A stretch of 17,159 nt of DNA. Origin: an uncultured Bacteroidota bacterium (GTDB lineage: Bacteria; Bacteroidota; Bacteroidia; Chitinophagales; Chitinophagaceae). The notes under the pieces are model-generated. The model saw nothing but the letters and a program-made list of their open reading frames with translations. It was not told the DNA's origin and did no database searches. Made by a program: the position numbers and the translations under genes. Below, in pieces: positions 7,238 through 14,468 of the stretch. The stretch covers positions 1-17,159 of the forward strand of contig CAMLEX010000011.1 of NCBI GenBank assembly GCA_946479055.1, written 5' to 3'. Numbering within the stretch: the first letter of the stretch is position 1; the number at the start of each line of letters is the position of its first letter.

Positions 7238-7873
7238 ATGGCAAAAACAAAGAAACCAAAACACATTGCAGTAGCAGGTAATATTGGGGCAGGTAAAACT
7301 ACATTGACTGAAATGTTGAGTAAGCATTATAAGTGGATACCGAATTTTGAAGACGTTGATCATAATCCTTACCTGATGGATTTTTATGAGGATATGCCCC
7401 GCTGGAGTTTTAACCTGCAGATATATTTTCTTAACAGCCGCTTACAGCAACTGGTAGAAATTCAAAAAGGCACTGAGACAGTAATACAGGACAGAACTAT
7501 TTATGAAGATGCCAACATCTTTGCACCCAACCTGCATGAAATGGGCCTGATGAGCAAAAGGGATTTTGATAATTACTTTCATTTTTTTCAGACATTAAAA
7601 ACCTTAGTACAACCACCTGATCTTTTGATCTATCTGAATGCTTCTGTTCCTACCCTGGTAGGGCAGATACAAAAACGGGGAAGGGAATATGAAGAGAATA
7701 TCCGCCTGGATTATCTGAAGCGCCTCAATGAATATTATAATAAATGGATCGATTCTTATAAAGAAGGTCAACTCTTGATAATAGATGTAGACAAAAATAA
7801 ATTTGCGGAAAAAGAGGAAGATCTTGGCGAGATCATCACAAAAGTAGATGCGCAGTTGTATGGATTATTTTAA
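7238..7873 (+). CDS. Deoxynucleoside kinase (dNK family)
   Basis: The family phosphorylates deoxynucleosides to monophosphates in the salvage pathway; bacterial members are mostly deoxyadenosine or deoxyguanosine kinases. The 211-residue length fits. Motifs are the P-loop GNIGAGKT (14-21), the substrate region FEDVDHNPYL (37-46), the DRT motif at 85-87 replacing the usual ERS/DRS, and a lid region with KRGRE (146-150). A C-terminal LLIIDVD segment contacts the nucleotide in homologues. The ATG follows an AGAGGATT sequence that could serve as a ribosome binding site. Substrate preference cannot be read from sequence. It follows trpS by 92 nt, with a weak heptad tract between. Confidence 0.92.
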   Translation: MAKTKKPKHIAVAGNIGAGKTTLTEMLSKHYKWIPNFEDVDHNPYLMDFYEDMPRWSFNLQIYFLNSRLQQLVEIQKGTETVIQDRTIYEDANIFAPNLHEMGLMSKRDFDNYFHFFQTLKTLVQPPDLLIYLNASVPTLVGQIQKRGREYEENIRLDYLKRLNEYYNKWIDSYKEGQLLIIDVDKNKFAEKEEDLGEIITKVDAQLYGLF

Positions 7874-8005
7874 CTGTTTTTAGCAAATCTATGTGGTGCA
7901 AAAAAGGTAAATTGTGAATATGAAATGAGCCACGATGATGTCTATCACCAAGGGGGATGATTATTGGCGAATTCCATTTGGCAAAAAACAATAAGAAATA
8001 GACAA

Positions 8006-8692
8006 ATGAAAGCAATAGTTGTATTTATATTCATCCTTTTGACCTTCTCAGCAAAGTCCCAGTCATTAAAGGAAGCTCTGTATAGTGGTAAATTAAAAGC
8101 CGATACCGGGGCCGTGATAAGGAAAGGTGATAGTTTGAAGATCAAAGAAAATATGGCTCAAAAGATTGTAGATGATTCGGTGGCGGTGGCTCAAAAGGTT
8201 ATAGCTGATTCAATCAACAAGGTAGTAGCTGATTCTATAAAGAAAGAGGCAATAGAAGTAGCAAAAAAGGAAGCGATGGATGTTGCAAAGGCAAAGGCTA
8301 TTGCGGAAGGTAAGGATACAACAACAATTGACACAACAGCAATTATAAATGCAATAAATACAGGCACTTTTCCTGCAGAAAAAACTATTCCCTCAGATAA
8401 TAATAAAATTTGGAAAACTTTTATTGATAGTGTTACTACTGTTATAAAATCGGAAGTAATCACTTCCAACAAATTAAAAAAAGGAGCTTATTCTGTGCTG
8501 ATAGAATATGAAATCAAGCCTGATGGTCAAATCGACGTTAACAGCGTTGCAGCCGATCCACAAAATTCTTTTTTAGAGGGGCAAATCAAAGTAAGGTTAA
8601 CACTGGATGCGCCGAAGCTAAACCCGGTCATGGGTGCGAATGGAAAACCGAGAACAGTAGCTAAAAAACAATTATTGAGTTTTGTGAAGTAG
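8006..8692 (+). CDS. Secreted protein with octad repeats and a TonB-like C-terminal region
   Basis: A 228-residue exported protein. Residues 1-19 form a signal peptide (MKAIVVFIFILLTFSAKSQ). Residues 65-96 hold four 8-residue repeats (VIADSINK, VVADSIKK, EAIEVAKK, EAMDVAKA), which look like an amphipathic helix. A Thr/Ile-rich linker follows, and residues 162-227 (YSVLIEYEIKPDGQID ... GANGKPRTVAKKQLLSF) resemble the TonB C-terminal fold. There is no N-terminal membrane anchor of the TonB type, so it is probably not a classical energy transducer. I chose the ATG at 8006; an in-frame TTG at 7964 would place the signal peptide internally. It converges with the DUF922 gene through a shared terminator. 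The TonB-like assignment is tentative. Confidence 0.75.
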   Translation: MKAIVVFIFILLTFSAKSQSLKEALYSGKLKADTGAVIRKGDSLKIKENMAQKIVDDSVAVAQKVIADSINKVVADSIKKEAIEVAKKEAMDVAKAKAIAEGKDTTTIDTTAIINAINTGTFPAEKTIPSDNNKIWKTFIDSVTTVIKSEVITSNKLKKGAYSVLIEYEIKPDGQIDVNSVAADPQNSFLEGQIKVRLTLDAPKLNPVMGANGKPRTVAKKQLLSFVK

Positions 8693-8722
8693 ATGAATAT
8701 GAGGGATACATAATGATAAAAG

Positions 8723-8752
8723 AAAAATCTCATATTAATTTGTGAGATTTTT
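8723..8752. terminator. Bidirectional terminator overlapping the DUF922 stop codon
   Basis: AAAAATCTCA (8723-8732) pairs perfectly over 10 bp with TGAGATTTTT (8743-8752) around a 10-nt AT-rich loop, with T-runs on both strands. It serves the two convergent genes. The TGA stop of the minus-strand gene (8730-8732) lies inside the stem. Confidence 0.8.
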
Positions 8753-9311
8753 TTATAGCAATCAATTTTAACTGATTATAGTCTGCGAATGCCTTGTATT
8801 CAATCAGCATCTGATCAATCTTCTTCAGCCAATCAGCCTGTTTATCTTTATTAATGCTATGATTAGTTTCTTTATCATAGTCATTCTGCATCTCTTCTTT
8901 TTCCGTTGTAACGGTTATGTATATTTTTTTCAGATCATCTTTAAATTTATTCTTGTTGAATTTGTATTCCCTCATTTTCTTATTCAGCTTGCGGGCAAAT
9001 ATTTCAGCAATATCGAAATGTCCCTGTTCATGCGTCAGTATATAAGCTGTCTTATGTAAACCCCAGGATTTGGTTCTTGAAAAACTGCAGGTGATCTTGT
9101 AATCAAAACCTGTATTGTTGAAATTGTATTCAATACCAAGATAAGTAGCAGTGGATGCCGCAGCATCCGTATCAGTTTTTGCCTGGCCTTTATAATCGGC
9201 CCAGGTTAATTTTTTGTCCTGGCTCCAGCTAATAAGTTCTTCATCTTTTGTTTGGCCAAAGGAAGCGTATGCTAATGATAGTAGAAGGAGGGTAAGTAGC
9301 TTTTGCATCAT
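8730..9311 (-). CDS. Secreted DUF922-type zinc-dependent protease-like protein
   Basis: A 193-residue exported protein. The N-terminus MMQKLLTLLLLSLAYASFGQ is a signal peptide with likely cleavage before or after the Gln. The mature part contains LTWADYKG, a typical DUF922 opening, then LTHEQGHFDIAE with an HExxH zinc-binding motif and a later Glu-rich helix. DUF922 proteins are predicted secreted zinc-dependent proteases; activity has not been shown for this protein. I chose the ATG at 9311 (the next codon, 9308, is also ATG), because an upstream TTG start at 9338 would put extra residues before the signal peptide. It lies downstream of pckA on the same strand but is separated by a strong terminator, so it is likely transcribed alone. 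Confidence 0.85.
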   Translation of the reverse strand: MMQKLLTLLLLSLAYASFGQTKDEELISWSQDKKLTWADYKGQAKTDTDAAASTATYLGIEYNFNNTGFDYKITCSFSRTKSWGLHKTAYILTHEQGHFDIAEIFARKLNKKMREYKFNKNKFKDDLKKIYITVTTEKEEMQNDYDKETNHSINKDKQADWLKKIDQMLIEYKAFADYNQLKLIAIKKSHKLI

Positions 9312-9369
9312 GATAACTAAAACGGCAAGCAGGAACAAAAAGTTGCAACTAAAAACTAAAGAAGTTCAT

Positions 9370-9408
9370 AAAAAAACTCCCCCAAAATATTATCCGGGGA
9401 GTTTTTTT
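9370..9408. terminator. Terminator downstream of pckA
   Basis: AAAAAAACTCCCC (9370-9382) pairs perfectly over 13 bp with GGGGAGTTTTTTT (9396-9408) around a 13-nt AT-rich loop. On the minus strand the hairpin sits 18 nt after the pckA stop and ends in a run of T. It insulates pckA from the DUF922 gene. Confidence 0.88.
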
Positions 9409-9425
9409 AAGCAATCGTCGAGATC

Positions 9426-11027
9426 CTAGACTTTTGGTGCAGCGGCCAGAACTTCTGCTGTCACCCCATCCTGATATTTTTCAAAGTTTTTAATAAATAA
9501 GCCAGCCAGGTATTTAGCCTTTTCATCATAAGCAGCCTTATCTGTCCAGGTATTTCGTGGATTTAATATATCTGCCGGAACATTGGGACATTCCCTGGGA
9601 ATGGCCATTCCAAATACCGGGTGCATTTCAAATTCTGCATTATTCAATTTTCCCTCCAATGCAGCAGTAATCATGGCACGGGTATATTTTAGTTTCATAC
9701 GGTTGCCAATACCATATGGACCACCTGTCCAGCCGGTATTGATCATCCATACATTTACTTTATGTTCCTGCATCTTTTGTCCCAGCATCTCAGCATATTT
9801 CCCGGGATGCAAGGGTAAAAACGGAGCTCCAAAACATGCACTGAAAGTGGATTTTGGTTCAGTGACACCGGCTTCAGTTCCTGCCACCTTTGCGGTATAG
9901 CCCGAAATAAATTGATACATGGCTTGCCCGGGTGTCAGTTTGGAAACAGGAGGCAATACTCCAAACGCATCGCAGGTTAAAAAGAAAAGGTTCTTGGGTA
10001 AACCACCGATGGATGGTTCCAATGCATTGCTGATAAAATCCAATGGATAAGAAACCCGTGTATTCTCCGTTATAGAAGCATCATCAAAGTTGATCTTGTT
10101 AGTGCCTGGGAAAAAATTAATATTTTCCACCAAAGCACCGGGTCTTATGGCATTAAAAATTTCTGGTTCTTTTTCTTCTGTCAGGTTGATGGTTTTAGCA
10201 TAACAACCACCTTCAAAATTGAAGATATTGTCACTTGTCCATCCGTGTTCGTCATCACCAATTAGTTTACGGTCAGGATCGGCACTTAATGTTGTTTTAC
10301 CTGTTCCGCTCAATCCAAAAAATATGGCGGTATCCCCTTCATCACCCATATTGGCACTGCAATGCATACTCAATACATTTTTTTCATGAGGAAGAATGTA
10401 ATTAAGTATGGTGAAAATGCCTTTCTTCGTTTCGCCTGTGTATCCTGTACCGGCAATCAGTATCATTTTATGTTTGAAAGAAACAATAGCAGCATTATGT
10501 TGCCTGGTACCGCATTCAACAGGATCCAATTTTAATTCAGGTGCAGAAAGAATCTGCCAATCGGGTATGAAAGTTTCCAATTCTTCTTCTGTAGGACGCA
10601 AAAACATATTATGAACAAACAGATTGTTCGAGGGCTTTTCATTGATCACACGGATATTCACTTTATAGCGAGGATCAGCACAGGCATAACAGTCCCGAAC
10701 CCATAGTTCCGGCAGGGTTTCAAACCAGGCAATCATTTTTTTATGAACGATGTCAAAATATCTTTGATCAATAGGTAGATTAAAGTCATTCCAGTGTACG
10801 GAATCTGCGGTTGTCTTGTCTTTTACAATGAATTTGTCTTTGGGCGAACGGCCGGTAAACTCTCCGGTACGGATCACAAGGGCGCCGGTGTCACTCAGGA
10901 CTCCATCACCAAGTCGTAACGTGTCCTGTACTAATTCTTCGGGTGATAACTGGTAGTGAATGTTTTCAGTGTTTTTGATGCCCAACTTCAGTAAATTCTT
11001 CGGGATTGTAATGACAGGAATAGACAT
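9426..11027 (-). CDS. pckA: Phosphoenolpyruvate carboxykinase (ATP)
   Basis: PckA converts oxaloacetate and ATP to PEP, CO2 and ADP, the entry step of gluconeogenesis, in the cytoplasm. With the start at 11027 the protein is 533 residues, the usual length. Signatures are the kinase P-loop GLSGTGKTT (238-246), followed by LIGDDEHGWT, and the conserved NTGWTGGPYGIGNRM stretch near residue 430. An in-frame ATG at 11102 would add 25 hydrophobic residues, but these codons overlap the promoter match at 11052-11084, and MSIPVITIPKNLLK is the more natural start. A strong terminator follows the gene. The single-gene arrangement fits independent metabolic control. Confidence 0.96.
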   Translation of the reverse strand: MSIPVITIPKNLLKLGIKNTENIHYQLSPEELVQDTLRLGDGVLSDTGALVIRTGEFTGRSPKDKFIVKDKTTADSVHWNDFNLPIDQRYFDIVHKKMIAWFETLPELWVRDCYACADPRYKVNIRVINEKPSNNLFVHNMFLRPTEEELETFIPDWQILSAPELKLDPVECGTRQHNAAIVSFKHKMILIAGTGYTGETKKGIFTILNYILPHEKNVLSMHCSANMGDEGDTAIFFGLSGTGKTTLSADPDRKLIGDDEHGWTSDNIFNFEGGCYAKTINLTEEKEPEIFNAIRPGALVENINFFPGTNKINFDDASITENTRVSYPLDFISNALEPSIGGLPKNLFFLTCDAFGVLPPVSKLTPGQAMYQFISGYTAKVAGTEAGVTEPKSTFSACFGAPFLPLHPGKYAEMLGQKMQEHKVNVWMINTGWTGGPYGIGNRMKLKYTRAMITAALEGKLNNAEFEMHPVFGMAIPRECPNVPADILNPRNTWTDKAAYDEKAKYLAGLFIKNFEKYQDGVTAEVLAAAPKV

Positions 11028-11051
11028 AGCGCAATCGTGTTTGTTTAGATA

Positions 11052-11084
11052 CAAAAATAACACAGAAAATATCGTAAATACAAA
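11052..11084 (-). promoter_or_regulatory. pckA: Bacteroidota-type promoter for pckA
   Basis: On the minus strand TTTG (11081-11084) and TATTTTTG (11052-11059) are separated by 21 nt. Both elements match TTTG-N19-21-TAnnTTTG exactly. RNA would start near 11045, leaving a short leader of about 18 nt to the ATG at 11027. It argues against translation starting at 11102. Confidence 0.65.
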
Positions 11085-11239
11085 CGCATGTTCGTGTGAC
11101 ACATTGAACCTAATTCAGCCTTAGCTAACTTAATTTTATAGAATTTCGAGTATTGACGCTTTTTTTTGAAAAAAATTAAAAATGGCTACCGTTTATTTAA
11201 TGAAAAATGATTTTCAATAGTTTCTCAAAATATTAGGTC

Positions 11240-11271
11240 TTGCTGATTGTTCAGCAGTCTCTTTATCTTTA
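11240..11271 (+). promoter_or_regulatory. pepP: Candidate promoter for pepP with an inverted repeat
   Basis: TTG (11240-11242) and TATCTTTA (11264-11271) are 21 nt apart, a match with one mismatch in the last -7 base. A perfect 6-bp inverted repeat TGCTGA-TTGT-TCAGCA (11241-11256) overlaps the -33 element and could be an operator or chance. RNA would begin about 11-13 nt before the ATG at 11289. Confidence 0.4.
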
Positions 11272-11288
11272 GCGCTTAAAGCCTGGAA

Positions 11289-12578
11289 ATGAAAAATTTG
11301 CCTCTTAACCCGGAATTATTTGTTCAGAACAGGGAACGTTTCGTCAAAATGATGAAAAAAAATTCTATCGCCATCATCGTAAGTAATGATGAAGCACCCA
11401 GTAATGGCGATGCTATTTACCGGTTCAAACAAAACAGTGATCTCTATTGGTTAAGTGGTATTACACAGGAAGACAGTATGGTCATATTATTTCCGGATAA
11501 TCCTGATGCTAAATACAGGGAAGTACTGGTCCTGGTCCGGCCTAATGAATTAAAGGAAAAATGGGATGGAAAAAGATTAAGAGCCGGCGAAGCAAAGGAG
11601 ATGAGCGGTTTTCAAACTGTTGTATGGCTGGATGCATTGGAAGGTTTATTACAACCGTGGATACACCTTGCAGATAATATTTATCTCGACACGAATGAAA
11701 ATGACCGGAAAGCAAGTTTATTAAAAACCAGGGATTATCGCTTTGTTGAAGAAATGAGGTCTCGTTACCCATTGCACAATTTTGAAAGGGCCGCAAAAAT
11801 CTTTAAAGAAATTCGTGCTGTTAAAACGGGATTGGAAGTAGAAGTGCTGCAACGGGCTATTGATATTACTGACAATACGTTTCGCCGTTTGTTGAAATTT
11901 ATCAAACCCGGCGTGATGGAATATGAAATAGAGGCTGAGATCGTTCATTCTTTTCTTAGCCAAAGAGCCACAGGTGAGGCATATGGAAGCATAATAGCAA
12001 GTGGAGACAGGGCAAGGACATTGCATTATGTTTCCAACAACCAGGAATGCAAAGATGGAGAACTCATATTAATGGATTTTGGTGCTGAATATGGCGGTTA
12101 TAATGCTGACCTGACAAGATCCGTCCCTGTAAATGGAAAATTTACTAAAAGACAAAAAACAGTGTACAATGCATGTTTGCATTTGCATGAGTATGCTAAA
12201 AGCATATTAAAACCGGGCATCAGTATTATTGATTATACCGACAAATTTGGAGAAGAGGCCACACAACAATTTTTAAACATCGGCTTGTTGAAAAAAGCAG
12301 ATATAAAAAATGAAGATGCTGAAAACAGGGCTTACCGGAAATATTTATATCATGGTATCTCTCACCACCTCGGGTTAGATGTACATGACCTGGGAACAAG
12401 AACTGAACCCATCAAAGCAGGGATGGTATTTACTGTTGAGCCGGGAATTTATATCGAAGAAGAGCAAATGGGGATACGCATAGAAAACAATGTATGGATA
12501 ACAAAAAACGGTAATAAGGATCTGATGAAGAATATTCCTATTACTGCTGAAGAGATCGAGACCTTAATGAAAAAATAA
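11289..12578 (+). CDS. pepP: Aminopeptidase P family protein (Xaa-Pro aminopeptidase)
   Basis: The family removes the N-terminal residue from peptides with proline in second position, using two metal ions (usually Mn). This 429-residue protein has the N-terminal creatinase-like domain (about 1-165) with FKQNSDLYWLSG, and the C-terminal pita-bread domain. All five expected metal ligands are present: D263 and D274 in MDFGAEYGGYNADLT, H359 in GISHHLGLDVHD, E384 in TVEPGIYI and E399 in MGIRIENN. H360 stands where E. coli PepP has Trp. There is no signal peptide, so it should be cytoplasmic. It is 16 nt upstream of pssA and probably heads an operon pepP-pssA-purS, possibly continuing to rsmI. Confidence 0.94.
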   Translation: MKNLPLNPELFVQNRERFVKMMKKNSIAIIVSNDEAPSNGDAIYRFKQNSDLYWLSGITQEDSMVILFPDNPDAKYREVLVLVRPNELKEKWDGKRLRAGEAKEMSGFQTVVWLDALEGLLQPWIHLADNIYLDTNENDRKASLLKTRDYRFVEEMRSRYPLHNFERAAKIFKEIRAVKTGLEVEVLQRAIDITDNTFRRLLKFIKPGVMEYEIEAEIVHSFLSQRATGEAYGSIIASGDRARTLHYVSNNQECKDGELILMDFGAEYGGYNADLTRSVPVNGKFTKRQKTVYNACLHLHEYAKSILKPGISIIDYTDKFGEEATQQFLNIGLLKKADIKNEDAENRAYRKYLYHGISHHLGLDVHDLGTRTEPIKAGMVFTVEPGIYIEEEQMGIRIENNVWITKNGNKDLMKNIPITAEEIETLMKK

Positions 12579-12594
12579 AATTTATCTTTCCGGC

Positions 12595-13359
12595 ATGAAG
12601 CAAATCCCTAACCTCTTCACCTTACTCAATCTTGTTTTTGGTTGTATCGCTATCGTGTGTATCCTGCAAACAGGACAAGCAATCGTTTACATTGATCCCA
12701 ATGGTTTTACCTCCTTAGATCTTCCGGAAAGAATTGCGATAGCTTCCTTCTTCATTTTTGCTGCCGCTTTAGTTGATTTTCTGGATGGATTTATAGCAAG
12801 ACTCTTTAACGCCAGTTCTGAAATGGGTAAACAGTTGGATTCGCTGGCGGATGTAGTGAGTTTTGGCGTAGCTCCGGGTCTGATCATTTATCAAATGCTT
12901 CGGCTCAGTTTTGCTAAAGAAACAGAAGGATTGGACGCTTCTGTTGCTGCATTATTACCGGCATTTCTTATTCCTTGCGCCGGAGCATGGCGGCTGGCTA
13001 AATTCAATATTGATGCTACACAGCAATATTCGTTCAAAGGTGTTCCTATACCGGCTGCGGGTATTACTATTGCTTCATTTCCCCTTATTGTTCACTACCA
13101 GCAATTCAATTTGCAGGAGACATTGTTTAATAAATGGATACTCTATGGAATAATACTATTACTTAGCTATCTCATGGTTAGCAATATTCCTTTGCTGAGC
13201 CTGAAGTTTAAAGACATGAGTTTGAAAAATAATATGCCCAAATATATAATAGCTGCCATAGCTATTATTGCAGCTATTGTTTTAAAATGGGTAGCTATTC
13301 CGGTAGTATTCATCGCTTACGTTATTGTATCTTTGGCCTTCAAAAATAAAATCGCATGA
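12595..13359 (+). CDS. pssA: CDP-diacylglycerol--serine O-phosphatidyltransferase
   Basis: This integral membrane enzyme makes phosphatidylserine from CDP-diacylglycerol and serine, the precursor of phosphatidylethanolamine. The CDP-alcohol phosphotransferase motif is complete: D61, then D64-G65-x2-A68-R69-x8-G78-x3-D82-x3-D86. Around it are hydrophobic segments at roughly 7-27, 47-63, 113-130, 150-167, 178-196 and 215-250, consistent with a multi-spanning protein. The start MKQIPNLFTLLNLVFG is typical of bacterial PssA of the membrane type. The TATCTTTCC preceding the ATG resembles a -7 element but the gene is only 16 nt from pepP. Its last codon overlaps the start of purS (ATGA at 13356-13359), implying translational coupling. 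Confidence 0.94.
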   Translation: MKQIPNLFTLLNLVFGCIAIVCILQTGQAIVYIDPNGFTSLDLPERIAIASFFIFAAALVDFLDGFIARLFNASSEMGKQLDSLADVVSFGVAPGLIIYQMLRLSFAKETEGLDASVAALLPAFLIPCAGAWRLAKFNIDATQQYSFKGVPIPAAGITIASFPLIVHYQQFNLQETLFNKWILYGIILLLSYLMVSNIPLLSLKFKDMSLKNNMPKYIIAAIAIIAAIVLKWVAIPVVFIAYVIVSLAFKNKIA

Positions 13360-13601
13360 CATTCACGGTTCAGATTAAAGTAATGCCGTTAAAAGAATTA
13401 TTAGATCCACAGGGAAAAGCCGTTTTGGGCGGCCTTGAAAATCTTGGCCTTGGCGGAGTAGAAGATGTAAGGGTAGGTAAGAATATTACACTTCGTATAA
13501 ATGCTGATTCTGCCGAAAAAGCAAAGCAAATAGCTGAAGAAGCCAGTAAAAAACTGTTATCAAATCCAGTGATGGAATATTTTGAAGTAAGTGTTAATTG
13601 A
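13356..13601 (+). CDS. purS: Phosphoribosylformylglycinamidine synthase subunit PurS
   Basis: PurS is the small, dimeric scaffolding subunit of the three-part FGAM synthase (PurL-PurQ-PurS), the fourth step of purine synthesis; it bridges the glutaminase PurQ and small PurL. The 81-residue length and the pattern KVMPLKELLDPQGKAV ... LENLG ... DVRVGKNITL, ending in VMEYFEV, are characteristic. The ATG overlaps the pssA stop by four bases. purL and purQ are not in the window. The gene lies in a group with pepP and pssA that has no obvious purine theme, so the link may reflect coupling of translation more than shared function. A heptad-repeat array starts 10 nt after the stop. Confidence 0.92.
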   Translation: MTFTVQIKVMPLKELLDPQGKAVLGGLENLGLGGVEDVRVGKNITLRINADSAEKAKQIAEEASKKLLSNPVMEYFEVSVN

Positions 13602-13611
13602 TAATAAAAAG

Positions 13612-13716
13612 TACGAGGTACGAAGTACAAAGTACGAACTAAAGACTCTTTCGTATTTTGTATCCCGTACTTCGTAGTTTGGATTTCTTACTTCGTATTT
13701 CATACTTCGTACTTAA
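13612..13716. repeat. Heptad-repeat array (TACGAAG / TACTTCG) between purS and rsmI
   Basis: Fifteen consecutive 7-mers run without a register break from 13612 to 13716; thirteen begin with TA. The left part has TACGAGG, TACGAAG, TACAAAG, TACGAAC. The right part has TACTTCG four times in the inverted orientation, with degenerate units between. GTACGAAGTA at 13618-13627 is perfectly complementary to TACTTCGTAC at 13703-13712. The array ends 1 nt before the rsmI ATG. The unit family is the same as in the array at 4198-4285. Confidence 0.8.
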
Positions 13717-13717
13717 A

Positions 13718-14386
13718 ATGCTCTATCTTGTTCCCACTCCTATAGGCAATCTCAAGGACATTACTCTTCGTGCAATAGAAGTACTGAAGGAGGTAGATGT
13801 TATTCTTGCTGAAGATACCAGAACCACTTCTCATTTGCTGAATCATTACCAGATCACAAAACCACTTTCTCCCTATCATCAGCATAACGAGCATAAAATT
13901 GTTCAGCATCTTGTAAGCCAATTGCTGGAAGGAAAAAAAATGGCGGTAGTAACTGATGCCGGTACACCTGGTATTTCTGATCCTGCATTTTTATTGGTAA
14001 GAGAATGTGTGAAAGCGGGTGTTAAAGTAGAATGTTTGCCCGGTGCCACAGCGTTTGTTCCTGCCCTGGTAAACAGTGGTATTCCCACAAACCGGTTTGT
14101 CTTTGAAGGGTTTTTGCCTTTGAAGAAAGGAAGACAAACGTTGCTGAAGCAATTGGCGGAAGAGGAGAGAACCATGATATTTTATGAATCGCCTATGCGA
14201 TTAGTAAAAACATTGGAAGAATTTGCTATTTATTTTGGGGCTGAAAGAATATGTTCTGTAAGCCGTGAGATTACTAAAATGTTTGAGGAGAATAAGAGAG
14301 GGACATTAACAGAAATTGCCGGTTATTTTAAGGAAAAAACGGTAAAAGGAGAAATAGTAATAGTTGTAGCCGGAAAAGACAAATGA
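13718..14386 (+). CDS. rsmI: 16S rRNA (cytidine(1402)-2'-O)-methyltransferase
   Basis: RsmI methylates the ribose of C1402 in the decoding centre of 16S rRNA, using S-adenosylmethionine. Expected motifs are present: LVPTPIGNLKDITLRA (4-19), AEDTRTTSHLL (31-41), VTDAGTPGISDP (78-89), PGATAFVPALVNSG (108-121) and YESPMRL (156-162). At 222 residues it consists of the tetrapyrrole-methylase-like catalytic domain and lacks the extra C-terminal domain seen in the 286-residue E. coli enzyme, which is usual for short RsmI forms. I chose the ATG at 13718; an upstream in-frame start at 13658 would add 20 residues encoded by the heptad array. It may be co-transcribed with purS, but the array lies between. 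Confidence 0.95.
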   Translation: MLYLVPTPIGNLKDITLRAIEVLKEVDVILAEDTRTTSHLLNHYQITKPLSPYHQHNEHKIVQHLVSQLLEGKKMAVVTDAGTPGISDPAFLLVRECVKAGVKVECLPGATAFVPALVNSGIPTNRFVFEGFLPLKKGRQTLLKQLAEEERTMIFYESPMRLVKTLEEFAIYFGAERICSVSREITKMFEENKRGTLTEIAGYFKEKTVKGEIVIVVAGKDK

Positions 14387-14398
14387 TAATTTAAACCT

Positions 14399-14423
14399 AA
14401 AAAACCGACTGGCGTGGTTTTGA
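14399..14423 (+). terminator. rsmI: Possible terminator after rsmI
   Basis: AAAACC (14401-14406) pairs with GGTTTT (14416-14421) around a 9-nt loop, 14 nt after the rsmI stop. The stem is short and the sequence after it (GAAATAATATT) is not a good T-run, so this is a weak call. Confidence 0.35.
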
Positions 14424-14468
14424 AATAATATTGGTGACAACTTTGTATTTCAAAATAAAAAAAAACAG

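Noticed and set aside
7935..7994. Short ORF of 19 codons (MMSITKGDDYWRIPFGKKQ) upstream of the octad-repeat protein
   Set aside because: No recognisable family, no ribosome binding site and too short to judge from one sequence.
11028..11102. N-terminal extension of pckA by 25 codons to an in-frame ATG at 11102
   Set aside because: The extra residues are hydrophobic and unlike PckA, the family length fits without them, and a full promoter match overlaps these codons.
13612..13716. Heptad array considered as a CRISPR array
   Set aside because: Units are only 7 nt, contiguous and degenerate, with no unique spacers and no cas genes nearby.
14438..14445. CAACTTTG as a -7 box for the PepSY-like gene
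   Set aside because: One mismatch in the key TA and the nearest TTTG is only 15 nt upstream, outside the usual spacing.
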